Shown in pieces: positions 8,277 through 16,999 of a stretch of 64,000 nt of DNA (position 1 is the stretch's first letter; every line of letters starts with the position of its first letter). Origin of the DNA: Roseburia sp. Lineage in GTDB: Bacteria > Bacillota > Clostridia > Lachnospirales > Lachnospiraceae. The notes below the pieces were generated by a model. It was given only the letters and a program-made list of their open reading frames with translations, did no database searches and was not told where the DNA came from. The stretch lies in NCBI GenBank assembly GCA_019421345.1, contig JAHZFL010000001.1, forward strand, positions 89,252-153,251, written 5' to 3'. The position numbers were made by a program, and so were the translations under genes.

Positions 8277-8843
8277 TCAAAAAGAAAAGTTCTCCTTTTC
8301 CTCCGAAAGTCTGCTGTCAAAGGATTCGTCGATCAACACATTCTTTGACGGGATCACTGCCCGCATGCCGCCGCCAAACGGATAGCCGCTCACCAAAAGC
8401 TCACAGCCGCATTCTCTCTCAAGCTCCTGCCGAAATCCCTCATCGGCGGGATCGATATAAATGCGCAAAGCTTCTCCCTGCGCAAAAGCAATCGCCCTTT
8501 GAATCCTTTTTGCCAAAAGCTGCCGATACGCCTCTGTCGCACGGAAATCGGAAAGCTTTTTTTCTGCCAGCGCAAAAAGCTCTGCCTTCTTCTCCTCCTG
8601 CACGCTATGATACTCCTTTTTTAGCCGCAGCATTTCCTCCGACAGCCTTCGGTTGATCTCCCTGCGCACATGCTCCTTTGCGACCGTCTCCCTCGTCTGC
8701 CGCTCCCGCTCCTTTGCCTGCCGATACTCCGCAATTTTTCCTTCGTATTCCTTCCGGTATTTATCCAGCATTGTATGACTCTGCTCCTCTGCCGCGCCCA
8801 TCGCCGCGCGGTAAAAGCCGTCCAGCTTTTCCTTAAGCTCCAT
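8277..8843 (-). CDS. ntpE: V-type ATP synthase subunit E (peripheral stalk)
   Basis: A 188-residue protein with a long charged coiled coil (residues about 1-95, many Lys/Glu/Arg) and a folded C-terminal half (residues about 110-185) containing AVIPSKNVLIDESFDSRL, which matches the E-subunit end. With the G/H-like subunit it forms the outer stalk that holds V1 to subunit I. GGGAGGGG lies just upstream of ATG 8843. The position between F and A is standard. Confidence 0.9.
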   Translation of the reverse strand: MELKEKLDGFYRAAMGAAEEQSHTMLDKYRKEYEGKIAEYRQAKERERQTRETVAKEHVRREINRRLSEEMLRLKKEYHSVQEEKKAELFALAEKKLSDFRATEAYRQLLAKRIQRAIAFAQGEALRIYIDPADEGFRQELERECGCELLVSGYPFGGGMRAVIPSKNVLIDESFDSRLSEEKENFSF

Positions 8844-8867
8844 GCTCCCCTCCCATTTCGGCTTCTT

Positions 8868-9176
8868 TTACAGCTTTAAACCGATCGCCTCGTTGACATA
8901 ATCGGTAATAAAGTTTTTTGACCTGCCTGTGCCATGCCTGTCCGGAATCTCCACAAACAGCGGCGTTCTCCGTTCCAGCTTGATCCTGCTGACCACTTCG
9001 GGATACTCCCTGCCAAATTTCTCCGTCAGCAATACAATACCGATCTCACGATCGTTGACTGCACGCTCCAACTGCTCCCTTAGCTCTGCCTCCTCATGCA
9101 CGACTACGCCCTCAACACCGGCAAGCCGCATTCCGGTATAGGTATCCACATTATCGCTGATTAAAAACATCTTCAT
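8868..9176 (-). CDS. ntpF: V-type ATP synthase subunit F
   Basis: A 102-residue Rossmann-like central-stalk subunit: FLISDNVDTYTGMRLAGVEGVVV at the start, a VNDREIGIVLLTEKFG strand, and LFVEIPDRHG before a C-terminal helix. It binds subunit D and tunes ATPase activity. It lies 24 bases before E and 12 bases after K. Confidence 0.93.
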   Translation of the reverse strand: MKMFLISDNVDTYTGMRLAGVEGVVVHEEAELREQLERAVNDREIGIVLLTEKFGREYPEVVSRIKLERRTPLFVEIPDRHGTGRSKNFITDYVNEAIGLKL

Positions 9177-9188
9177 AGACGCGCCCTC

Positions 9189-9608
9189 TTATCCGAGAAT
9201 CGAAAAGGAAATCAACAAGCCGTACAGCGCAACCGACTCTGCCAGCGCAACGAAAATCAGCGCCTTTCCCATGATACCGGAGTCCTCACTCAGCGCCCCG
9301 ATCGCGGCAGACGCTGCGCTTGCAACTGCAACGCCCGCACCGATGCAGGAAAGTCCCGTAGCAAGCGCGGCAGCCATGTATCTCCATCCGTCCACTGACG
9401 CAGCCAAAGCCTCCGGCGTCTCCGCCGCATAAATATGTCCGCTGAAAAGCAGCATATCTGACGCCAACAGCGTTCCAAAAAACAACAGAATCCCAATCGC
9501 TAACGACGCCTTTGTACTCCCCTCCTTCTTCTTTCCCAGACGATACCCCACATAAGGAACCCCCATGCTGATCACAAGGATCACCGTCAAAATAATTTTT
9601 ACCGCCAT
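9189..9608 (-). CDS. ntpK: V-type ATP synthase subunit K (membrane rotor ring), short form
   Basis: The 139-residue protein forms the rotor ring that carries the ions. Residues about 80-139 make one c-type hairpin: GLSCIGAGVAVASAASAAIG, a polar loop (ALSEDSGIMG), then ALIFVALAESVALYGLLISF with the ion-binding Glu in AES. Residues about 4-55 form two other hydrophobic segments that do not look like a second c hairpin, in contrast to the double-hairpin K of Enterococcus. Glu-Ser and Tyr at +5 resemble Na+-type c subunits, but the helix-1 Gln of those is Val here, so ion choice is unclear. It overlaps subunit I by 10 bases. Confidence 0.9.
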   Translation of the reverse strand: MAVKIILTVILVISMGVPYVGYRLGKKKEGSTKASLAIGILLFFGTLLASDMLLFSGHIYAAETPEALAASVDGWRYMAAALATGLSCIGAGVAVASAASAAIGALSEDSGIMGKALIFVALAESVALYGLLISFSILG

Positions 9609-11548
9609 GTTTTTTTCCCTCCCATTTCTTTTTTCTGAAAAAATGATACAAACGGTCTGCCCGTTCCCTGATAAAACCTGCCGAACATTTCGTAATATTC
9701 CAGACGCAGCACCTGTATGCCTACCACAAGCCCCTCCAATGCCGTCACCAAAATATTTCCAAGCACGACAATCAGCCAGTTCGTCTCTCCGCTCTCATAG
9801 CCCGCAAGCGTCAAAACAACGCCCATCATTCCTGCGTGGCTCAGCGCAAACGCTCCTACCCGGACAAAGGAGATGCTGTTCGTCGCATAGCTGAGCACAA
9901 CGTCAAACAGCTCCACAAACGCTTCAAGAAAAAACATCACCTTACTTCCCTCCGGAAATATATGCTGCTTGCGCTCAATGAGTCTCTCCAGCGGCTCCTT
10001 CAAAAAGATCGCCGCAAGCGGCGCCGCGAGCAATACGCCAAGCACGCCGGCAGCAGGCAGCGCATGTCCCGTCACAAACAGCACGATACAAAAAACCGCA
10101 CCTCCGTAACAGACCAATCCTGCAATTCCGCTCTGGCTAAAGAGTACCCGTCCCAGATCCTTTGCGCGGATGGCATTGATGATATTTAAGAGCATTGCAA
10201 AAAGAATCAGCCCCATCCCAAAGGCAACCGCGATCAGCAGCGTTGTCATAATATCATCCATCGGACGCATCCAAAGCGCCGGAAGCACATCCTCAAACCC
10301 GAAAAAGCTGCCGTACATAAATCCAAAAAAGACAGACCATCCGCCTGCAAGCGCAATGATCGCCGCAAGCTTCAGCTTTTTTAGGACGTAGAGCACAATG
10401 CCGCCAAGCATGAGACAGGCGCCCTGACCCACATCCCCAAACATCGCTCCGAACATGAAAGTATAGGTCAGCGCAATGAAAACGGTAGGGTCCATCTCGT
10501 GATAGGCTGGCAGTCCGTACATCTCCACAAACAGCTCAAACGGCGCAAAAAGCTTTGGATTGCGCAGCTTTGTCGGCGGCGTCGTCTTAATGCTCTCCGT
10601 GGCATCCTCCACGATCACATGGATCCTGTCATCCTGCTCTACCTCCTTTAAAAACCGTCCGGCGTCCCGTCTGCTCATCCAGCCGTACAAAATATAATGC
10701 TCCATATCCGTTTCTGACGTCTCCCGGCTTCTTCTCCTTGTGCAGACGGCATATTTTCTGACGTCAAAGTAATCACAGTAGGTTTCGAGTGAAGCGTAAG
10801 CGGCTTCCAATTCCTCTCTCCTGCCACAAAACGTCTCCTGCAGCCGCTGACATAAACGCTCCTCCGCCTCTCTTACGCCGGAAAGCTGCTCCTGCGCCCT
10901 AAGATATGCGGCATCGGGCGTTCCCTCAAAGGAGTCCGGCAGATAAATACGCTCAAAATGAAAAGACATGCAGACCGCATCTACCTCACTTTTAAATTTC
11001 TGCGGCACAAAATAAACGCCCCACACATACTCCGCGTCACTGTGACACTCATAAAACAGCGCGTGATCGGTCTCGTGGATATAGCGCTCCAGCCTCTGAT
11101 AATTGTCTCTTAATATCCGTCCAAAGCGAAACGCGATAAACCGAAATTCCAACAGTCTGCGAAACTCATAATCCAGTTCCCGAAACGGTTCAAGCTGCTG
11201 CATCAGCTCCTCTAACTGCAGACGCTCTCTTTTACAGACCTCCCTCTGCTCCCGCACCTCGCCGGCAAGCTCCCAGACTGTGTCAACAATCTGCTCCGCC
11301 TCATCGGGCTTCAAACGCACGCCGCTCTCTTTTGGAATCTCCTCCATATACTCCCACAGGCTTTTTGCCCGCTGGTATGCTTCTTTATAAACATTCGTCT
11401 CCGCAAACGGACGCACATTGGAGAGACCGCTAAGACTTGCCGACGCATTTTCAAAATGAATCTCATAGTTACTTAAATATACGTCCATCACCCGGTCAAT
11501 GTCATTCTTTGGACCCGCGATGTGTAAAAGTTCCATTTTTTCAACCAC
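9599..11548 (-). CDS. ntpI: V-type ATP synthase subunit I (a-type stator)
   Basis: A 649-residue two-part protein. The first 330 residues are cytosolic with coiled coils, and the rest has seven or eight membrane helices containing GAMFGDVGQG (near residue 370) and SYATNSISFVRVGAFALSHAG (near residue 565), where the Arg is the key residue of the ion half-channels. It is the fixed partner of the K ring. The chosen start is GTG 11548, with GGAGGAGG 6-7 bases upstream; an ATG 12 bases further in lacks that spacing. Confidence 0.95.
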   Translation of the reverse strand: MVEKMELLHIAGPKNDIDRVMDVYLSNYEIHFENASASLSGLSNVRPFAETNVYKEAYQRAKSLWEYMEEIPKESGVRLKPDEAEQIVDTVWELAGEVREQREVCKRERLQLEELMQQLEPFRELDYEFRRLLEFRFIAFRFGRILRDNYQRLERYIHETDHALFYECHSDAEYVWGVYFVPQKFKSEVDAVCMSFHFERIYLPDSFEGTPDAAYLRAQEQLSGVREAEERLCQRLQETFCGRREELEAAYASLETYCDYFDVRKYAVCTRRRSRETSETDMEHYILYGWMSRRDAGRFLKEVEQDDRIHVIVEDATESIKTTPPTKLRNPKLFAPFELFVEMYGLPAYHEMDPTVFIALTYTFMFGAMFGDVGQGACLMLGGIVLYVLKKLKLAAIIALAGGWSVFFGFMYGSFFGFEDVLPALWMRPMDDIMTTLLIAVAFGMGLILFAMLLNIINAIRAKDLGRVLFSQSGIAGLVCYGGAVFCIVLFVTGHALPAAGVLGVLLAAPLAAIFLKEPLERLIERKQHIFPEGSKVMFFLEAFVELFDVVLSYATNSISFVRVGAFALSHAGMMGVVLTLAGYESGETNWLIVVLGNILVTALEGLVVGIQVLRLEYYEMFGRFYQGTGRPFVSFFQKKEMGGKKTWR

Positions 11549-11605
11549 CGTAAACCTCCTCCATGACCTGATACTCTGTACCCTTCTCTCATAGGACGAG
11601 CATTG

Positions 11606-12643
11606 CTACGAACCAAACAAAACAAGCTCCTGCAATTCCCGTGCCGGGATCTGATAGCGCACGCCCTCTAATATCGTCGTCAATTTATCAATCTCCTGCT
11701 CCTTATCATACAGATATTTGAACACCGGCGCCAGCGACATCGGATATTTTTGGCAAAGCCTCCCGTAGATTTTCTCCATGATCTGCGGAAACGTCACCTC
11801 GTCGCCGATTGCTGCCAGTGCATCCTTCCCCTTAAAATAGGCGGTATTTTCCAGTATCTGCGCAAACGCCTCCATCGTCTCACTCTCTGCAAGCGCCCGT
11901 TTCTCCTCCATGCCAAGACGATAGGAAACCGGGATCAGATCACAGAGAATCTCCTCTCCCTTCTGGTGATAAAACCTCTTGGCGCGATAGAGCCACATAA
12001 TATTCTGCCAGTCGATCTCCGTGCCGAAAAGCTGTGTGCAGATTGTCCGCATCGCCGCATCCTTAAGCTGATTTTTGCACTTCCACACCGTCTCATAATA
12101 AAACAAGTCCATTTGAACGATACGCGCAGTCTGCGACATCGTCTCGTCACGCAGCAGCCGTTCAAACAGCTTTTCATAGCGCGAGCCCAAAAGCGCGCGC
12201 AAAAACTCCTCCATATTCCGTGCCTGCGTGACAGCCTCCACGTCAAACCCCGCATGCGCGCCAAAAAACAAATGCAGATGCGCAAGGTTTGTCTCCTGCC
12301 CCCTGCCGATCCGTTCCATGCAGGTCTTTAAAACATTCATCTCATAGCGTAAAAATACAAGCGCTAAGCCCTGTCTTTGTATTCTGCCCGCAAACCGATA
12401 TAGCTTTCCATAATCAGCGTATAAGGAATCATGGATCGCAGCCTCCACCTGCGCCCGATGCGCAATCTCCTCATGACTTCTGTAAATCGGCGCATAGCTT
12501 TCATACTCCCGCAGGAAGCCTAAAATATCATCTACCTTCTCACATTCCGCCAGCTCCGCAAATATCCGGTTTGACAAAAGCCTCCCCCGCATTGCGCGTG
12601 TTTTTGTCACAAGACCGCTGTACTCCAACAATCCACCCGCCAT
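11606..12643 (-). CDS. ntpC: V-type ATP synthase subunit C
   Basis: A 345-residue, mainly helical subunit that acts as the socket between the central shaft and the K ring. Family marks are the N-terminal YSGLVTKTRAMRGRLLS and the internal repeat pattern with YKNQLKDAAMRTI-like and IMWLYRAKRFY segments. The ribosome site AAGGGTGAGG precedes ATG 12643, and only 4 bases separate it from the G-like gene. Confidence 0.92.
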   Translation of the reverse strand: MAGGLLEYSGLVTKTRAMRGRLLSNRIFAELAECEKVDDILGFLREYESYAPIYRSHEEIAHRAQVEAAIHDSLYADYGKLYRFAGRIQRQGLALVFLRYEMNVLKTCMERIGRGQETNLAHLHLFFGAHAGFDVEAVTQARNMEEFLRALLGSRYEKLFERLLRDETMSQTARIVQMDLFYYETVWKCKNQLKDAAMRTICTQLFGTEIDWQNIMWLYRAKRFYHQKGEEILCDLIPVSYRLGMEEKRALAESETMEAFAQILENTAYFKGKDALAAIGDEVTFPQIMEKIYGRLCQKYPMSLAPVFKYLYDKEQEIDKLTTILEGVRYQIPARELQELVLFGS

Positions 12644-12647
12644 TGCC

Positions 12648-12968
12648 TCACCCTTCGTCCTCTCCGAGAATCCGCCTTACCAACTGCTCCGCCAACAATT
12701 CCTTCTCGTCATCAAAACGCTCTGTAAAGACTTCCTTCGCCGCCCTGTTTTTTTCTTCCAGCTCTGTCAGCCGCTGCTTAAGCTCTGCAACCCGCTGCTC
12801 CTTTTGCTGCTCGACAGTCTCCTGCTCCTGTCTGTCATAGAAGCGCGCCAATTCCTCCAGCTCCCGCGTAAGCTGCAGATTCATTGTCTCCTTCTTCTCC
12901 GCCGCCGCGCACAAAATCGCATCTGCCTGCTCCTCAATCTCGCTTAATCTGTTTAAGACCTCATTCAT
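12648..12968 (-). CDS. V-type ATP synthase subunit G/H-like peripheral stalk protein, first gene of the operon
   Basis: A 106-residue protein that is almost entirely charged coiled coil (residues about 5-90), ending in EQLVRRILGEDEG. Composition and first place in the V-ATPase operon match the short stalk partner of subunit E (NtpF/AhaH-type). Sequence identity in such coiled coils is weak evidence, so the call rests on position, size and helix pattern together. ATG 12968 lies 37 bases downstream of the operon's -10 box. Confidence 0.8.
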   Translation of the reverse strand: MNEVLNRLSEIEEQADAILCAAAEKKETMNLQLTRELEELARFYDRQEQETVEQQKEQRVAELKQRLTELEEKNRAAKEVFTERFDDEKELLAEQLVRRILGEDEG

Positions 12969-13005
12969 CGAAAAACCCTCTCCCCCAAATTCCGTTTCTA
13001 TCTTT

Positions 13006-13034
13006 ATTATAGCCCTTTTCCGATAAGATGTCTA
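13006..13034 (-). promoter_or_regulatory. Sigma-A promoter of the V-ATPase operon
   Basis: On the minus strand TAGACA (13034-13029), a 17-bp spacer and a perfect TATAAT (13011-13006) precede the G-like gene. It is the only strong promoter seen for the ten genes below. Confidence 0.75.
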
Positions 13035-13128
13035 CCTGTGAAGCTCCCACATATCAGCCGTTTCTTCGCCTGTGACTTCATCATGGTTTTAAAAACCAGA
13101 TAATATAGTTCAAATATCATTTTAGGGG

Positions 13129-13157
13129 TTAAAAAACAAAGCTGACTGTGCTATAAT
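13129..13157 (+). promoter_or_regulatory. Extended -10 promoter for degV
   Basis: TGC directly before TATAAT (13152-13157) makes an extended -10 box; the -35 (TTAAAA, 17-bp spacer) is weak. It points away from the V-ATPase promoter. Confidence 0.6.
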
Positions 13158-13206
13158 AACAGGAAGTAAAAAACATAACCATATTTGGGAAGAAATGGAG
13201 TTACCT

Positions 13207-14124
13207 ATGAATCAAACAGTACAGATTATCAGCGACGGCTCCTGCGACCTTACGCCGGAAGCCGCGAAAGAGCTTGGCGTTTTGCTTGTTCCGTTTTATG
13301 TGTCCTTTGACAGTGAGACTTACTTCAAAGAAGGCTTAGAATTGAATGTCCGTGAATTTTATCAGAAAATGGTCGACCAGCCGACCGTTTTTCCAAAAAC
13401 CTCCATGCCGTCTGTCGATGATTATTATCAGGTTTTTGAACCGCTTGCAAAAGAAGATATTCCGGCGATCTGCATCTGCATCACGACAAAGTTCAGCGGC
13501 TCCATGCAGTCTGCCATGACTGCGCGGGAAATGATCCTCGAACAATATCCCTCCGCACGCATTACCGTGATCGATTCCACGATCAATACGGTACTGCAGG
13601 GGCTGTATGTCAAGGAAGCTTGCCGCCTGCGCGATCTTAACACAGCCTATGATACAATGGTGGAGCGTCTCCTTGCTATCCGCGAGAGCGGCAGGATCTT
13701 TTTCACGATCGGCAGTATCGATTACCTAAAGCATGGCGGCAGAATCGGCAAGCTTGCGGGTCTTGCAGGAAGCGCCCTAAGGATAAAGCCTTTGATCACC
13801 CTAAAATCAGGAGAGATCCAAAGCTCCGGCATCTCCAGAAACCGTGAGAAATCCATGCAGAAGGTCGTTGAGCTTCTTGGCGCCTATCTGGATGAGCTCC
13901 ATGCAAAACCGGGCGAATACAGCTTTGCTATCGGCTATGGCTACGACTATGACGAGGCATGTCATTTCCGCGATATGCTCGCACCGTTGGTAAAAGAGCG
14001 TCTTAGCATAGAAAATCCCCCTATCTGCCAGATCGGTGCGACGATCGGTGTACACACCGGCCCCTATCCGATCGGCGTCGGTATCATCAGGCGTTCCGAC
14101 GCCCCGCTTTCCACTGTCTCCTGA
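13207..14124 (+). CDS. DegV family fatty-acid-binding protein
   Basis: DegV proteins bind a long-chain fatty acid; some (FakB) hand it to a fatty acid kinase. The N-terminal half has the family start IISDGSCDLTPEAAKELGV and KTSMPSVDDY, and the C-terminal half has GTIGSIDYLKHGGRIGKLAG-like and IGATIGVHTGPYPIGVGII blocks. I chose ATG 13207 (305 residues) because GGAG lies exactly 6 bases before it; ATG 13195 is in frame but poorly placed. No fatty acid kinase gene is nearby. Confidence 0.93.
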   Translation: MNQTVQIISDGSCDLTPEAAKELGVLLVPFYVSFDSETYFKEGLELNVREFYQKMVDQPTVFPKTSMPSVDDYYQVFEPLAKEDIPAICICITTKFSGSMQSAMTAREMILEQYPSARITVIDSTINTVLQGLYVKEACRLRDLNTAYDTMVERLLAIRESGRIFFTIGSIDYLKHGGRIGKLAGLAGSALRIKPLITLKSGEIQSSGISRNREKSMQKVVELLGAYLDELHAKPGEYSFAIGYGYDYDEACHFRDMLAPLVKERLSIENPPICQIGATIGVHTGPYPIGVGIIRRSDAPLSTVS

Positions 14125-14148
14125 CAGAATTTTTCTTTGCAGCGACCC

Positions 14149-14214
14149 AAAAGAAACGCCCCGTTTCTGATTTCCTGCCACTTGGCGGACTCTCTGAAAC
14201 GGGGCGTTTCTTTT
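14149..14214. terminator. Bidirectional terminator between degV and the small minus-strand gene
   Basis: Arms of 19 bp (AAAAGAAACGCCCCGTTTC at 14149-14167 and its perfect complement at 14196-14214) carry A- and T-runs at their ends. The 28-base loop has a small GCCA/TGGC stem. Confidence 0.9.
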
Positions 14215-14229
14215 GCAATTCCTTACGCT

Positions 14230-14412
14230 TTATACTTCGACAGCTCTCTTTAGTCTTGCTGTAATCTCACGGACTTCATTTAAAATTGCTGCATACATCT
14301 CAGACTCAAGTCCAATCGGCGACATATGCGGATTCTCCTGCTTCATCCGATATGCCTGCCGCAGCAGGCTAAGCTTATTCTCCTCAAGTTCCCATATCTG
14401 CTCTCTGCTCAT
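14230..14412 (-). CDS. Small helical protein of unknown function (60 residues)
   Basis: The frame encodes a charged, helical, soluble protein (SREQIWELEENKLSLLRQ near the start, AAILNEVREITARLKRAVEV at the end) with no motif I recognise. ATG 14412 has GGAGAGG just before it, a better start than the upstream GTG at 14430. The gene ends 16 bases before a strong shared terminator and has an extended -10 box upstream, so it looks like a real single-gene unit. Confidence 0.6.
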   Translation of the reverse strand: MSREQIWELEENKLSLLRQAYRMKQENPHMSPIGLESEMYAAILNEVREITARLKRAVEV

Positions 14413-14502
14413 AACCTCTCCATTCCGCACACAGCAGCTTGCGTCTGCGGCGTCTTTCCTTTCATTTTCCTAAAAATACATAGATCTTGTACCCAAGCCT
14501 TT

Positions 14503-14514
14503 ACTATCATAGCA
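14503..14514 (-). promoter_or_regulatory. Possible extended -10 promoter for the small helical protein
   Basis: On the minus strand TGC precedes TATGAT (14511-14506), making an extended -10 box about 95 bases upstream of ATG 14412. The -35 region is poor. Confidence 0.4.
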
Positions 14515-14617
14515 TATGTGGTAGAAAATGAAATGGCAAGTTCATCGGCACTTTCACCAAACTTTCCTTCTGCATTTGAGAGGTTTGCCTATTTACAAAT
14601 ATGCTTTTATCTATTTT

Positions 14618-15295
14618 TTACAACTGCATCAGCGTTTCAATCGCATTGCTTTTTAAGATACACCTTCCCTGCTCCGTAATATGCGCGATCCTCGCAGCAT
14701 CCGAATCGCGTCCATTGTCATATTCCACCGTTCCAAATGCAAACGGACGCATCTCCTCCTTCGTAAAGCCTTCAAAATTCAGCACTAAATAATACAGACT
14801 GCCCAGCTTATAAAGTCCGCTCCTCGGAAATCTGACGGAAAAACAGGCTCTGCACATACGGCATATATCCTCGATACTCAAAAAGCGCAGCGCGCAGACC
14901 ATCGACTCCGCTCCCTTCTGTGCCGCAAACGTCTCTCCGGAGGCATTCCCCTTAGGTTCCTCCTTTGCCGACTGTAACGCCTCCATCTGTTCCGGTCCAA
15001 GCCGGCTCATAATATGGTTCATCGTATCAAGAAGGTCGCGAAGCGACAGCTCCGCATCGACCCCAAAGGTAATCGCCACCGTATGATTCTGCAAAATCTC
15101 TGCCTTTACCATAGGGGAAATATCCTTGATCGCAATATGCTCCTGCTCCTCCACCAGTCCCATCACTGCACGCACAAACTTCTGCGTCGTCGCACTGTCT
15201 CCGATAATCTCATCAATATCAAACCCCAGCGCACAGATTTCTTCCTCAGTCAGTGCGCAGCGAAATTTATTTTCACCAATTCGTTCAATCTCCAT
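14618..15295 (-). CDS. mecA: MecA family adaptor protein
   Basis: MecA delivers proteins to ClpC-ClpP for degradation. The N-terminal substrate domain is clear (MEIERIGENKFRCALTEEEI, then ALGFDIDEIIGDSATTQKFVRAVM), followed by a linker with low-complexity Lys/Glu/Ala near residue 110 and a C-terminal ferredoxin-like half (LRFLSIEDICRMCRACF). I chose ATG 15295 (225 residues) because GGAG lies 6 bases upstream and the protein then starts like other MecA proteins. The targets here are unknown. Confidence 0.86.
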   Translation of the reverse strand: MEIERIGENKFRCALTEEEICALGFDIDEIIGDSATTQKFVRAVMGLVEEQEHIAIKDISPMVKAEILQNHTVAITFGVDAELSLRDLLDTMNHIMSRLGPEQMEALQSAKEEPKGNASGETFAAQKGAESMVCALRFLSIEDICRMCRACFSVRFPRSGLYKLGSLYYLVLNFEGFTKEEMRPFAFGTVEYDNGRDSDAARIAHITEQGRCILKSNAIETLMQL

Positions 15296-15337
15296 TTGTA
15301 TCTCCATCAACTCTAAAAACTCTTACCTGTTAGCGTT

Positions 15338-15366
15338 ATTATCCTATGTTTTGCGCTATTTGTAAA
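15338..15366 (-). promoter_or_regulatory. Sigma-A promoter for mecA
   Basis: TTTACA (15366-15361), 17-bp spacer and GATAAT (15343-15338) on the minus strand, 43 bases before the mecA start. Confidence 0.6.
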
Positions 15367-15474
15367 GTCCGAATCTCTGACGGGAGACCGTTACAACGAA
15401 TCCTAAGCCGCACCCCTTGCCTGATGATACCCTCTGCCGTGCCGCTGTCAATCGACGCAGCCTGCGAACAGCAG

Positions 15475-16131
15475 CTATGAAAACTGCTTCCGTTCCATAA
15501 TGCGCATGCTTACTGCCACTGATACCCCTGCGAAAGCCGCAAAAAGCAAAACCCCCATGCCAAGCAAAGCCGCTGCGCCAAAAGATGCGATCCACTTAGC
15601 TTTTTCTATGATCACCGCCATAACGCCTTCCATTTTAAGCACTGCCATCATGCCAATGAATGCGCCCAGCGCCGCAATTGAGACCACGATCCTTCCTTTT
15701 TCCGTGCCGAATTTAAACTGTACCGGAAGCGTCAGGCACAGAAAAATCACAAGTACCACAAGAATCCCGGCTGCACCGCTCATCCACTCCAGCAGCAAAA
15801 AGTCCTCCTGCGTCATACTGCTGTAGATCCCGCCGATGACGGTCGTCACTGCCCATGTGACGCCTCCCGTCAACACTCCGAATAAATATTTCTCCGTCAC
15901 ATAACCCTTCCGGCTCACCGGAAGGGAGAACAGATAGAAAAATCCATGATTAAACTCATCGTAGCTGATCGTACTTGCTGTAAAAAACGACATCAGCAGC
16001 GTACAATAGCTGACCATAAATATCGCGCCCTGACCGCCCAGCATGAAAAAGAATCCGATCACAGCCACCGTCAGAAAAAATCGTTTCTGCCCTGCCAACA
16101 GCCGCAGATCCTTCACAAGTAATCCTCTCAT
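15475..16131 (-). CDS. ABC-2 type transporter permease
   Basis: A 218-residue protein with six hydrophobic segments and the common start MRGLLVKDLRLLAGQKR; TASTISYDEFNHGFFYLFSLPVSRKGYVTEKY near residues 52-82 matches small ABC-2 permeases of YtrA-regulated systems. Its ATG overlaps the ATPase stop (ATGA), so the two make one exporter. The substrate is unknown; relatives act in cell-envelope stress or antibiotic export. Confidence 0.85.
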   Translation of the reverse strand: MRGLLVKDLRLLAGQKRFFLTVAVIGFFFMLGGQGAIFMVSYCTLLMSFFTASTISYDEFNHGFFYLFSLPVSRKGYVTEKYLFGVLTGGVTWAVTTVIGGIYSSMTQEDFLLLEWMSGAAGILVVLVIFLCLTLPVQFKFGTEKGRIVVSIAALGAFIGMMAVLKMEGVMAVIIEKAKWIASFGAAALLGMGVLLFAAFAGVSVAVSMRIMERKQFS

Positions 16132-16979
16132 ATCCTCTCTCCCTTCGTCATCATCAGAATCACATCGTCAATTCCGCATTTCTCCACAATCAGCTTTGGC
16201 TCATTCTCCTGGTAAAACTGACGGCTGTCTGTCAGCAGACAGTAACCATATTCTTCCTTTTTCCGACATAAAACGGCTCTCTTATCCAGCCTGTCATACT
16301 GTGCTTCCCCAACCTTTAGAATCCCGTAAGAACCCAAAAGAATATCCGTCTCCTCATGCAGAATAATCTTTCCGTCGTGTATCATGTAAATTTCGTCACA
16401 GAATTTTTCCAGATCGCTGGCAATATGTGAGCTGATAAGCACAGATCGCTCCTCCTGCTCTCCCAGATAATCCTGGAGCAGCGCCAGAAGTTCCTCTCTC
16501 GCTACAACGTCCAGTCCGGCGGTCGGCTCATCTAAAATCAAAAGTTCTGCCCCATAGGAGATTGCCGTAAGAAGCTTTAACTTCGCCTTCATTCCCGTAG
16601 AAAAGTCCCGGATTTTTTTCTTAAACGGCAGTCCGAACTCCTCGCACCGCCCAAGAAACCGCTCTCGCGAAAACTCCTTATACATGGCGTCCAGAATCGC
16701 CGCAACATCAAGCACTGTCAGATATTCGCTGAACCCCGAATCCGACAGCACCACGCCCAATTTCTGCTTATCCTGCGGCGTCAGCATTCTCACGTCCTTT
16801 CCAAACAGCCGAATCTCTCCGCTGTCCGTCCCGATCAGATTCAATGCTGCCCGAAACGTCGTGCTCTTTCCCGCACCATTCGCCCCGATCAGCCCGGTGA
16901 CCGTTCCCGGCTTTACCTCCATACTCACATCCAACACGAATGCTCCGTACTGCTTTTTCACTCCTGCAAACTTCAGCAT
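16128..16979 (-). CDS. ABC transporter ATP-binding protein
   Basis: A 283-residue ATPase with Walker A GANGAGKST near residue 33, signature DFSTGMKAKL near residue 134, and Walker B LLILDEPTAGLD near residues 154-165. It powers the ABC-2 permease that follows by ATGA overlap. The GntR regulator lies 20 bases upstream in the same direction, as in YtrA-type operons. GGGAGAAG precedes ATG 16979. Confidence 0.93.
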   Translation of the reverse strand: MLKFAGVKKQYGAFVLDVSMEVKPGTVTGLIGANGAGKSTTFRAALNLIGTDSGEIRLFGKDVRMLTPQDKQKLGVVLSDSGFSEYLTVLDVAAILDAMYKEFSRERFLGRCEEFGLPFKKKIRDFSTGMKAKLKLLTAISYGAELLILDEPTAGLDVVAREELLALLQDYLGEQEERSVLISSHIASDLEKFCDEIYMIHDGKIILHEETDILLGSYGILKVGEAQYDRLDKRAVLCRKKEEYGYCLLTDSRQFYQENEPKLIVEKCGIDDVILMMTKGERI

Positions 16980-16999
16980 AGCTTCTCCCTTCCTCTGCC

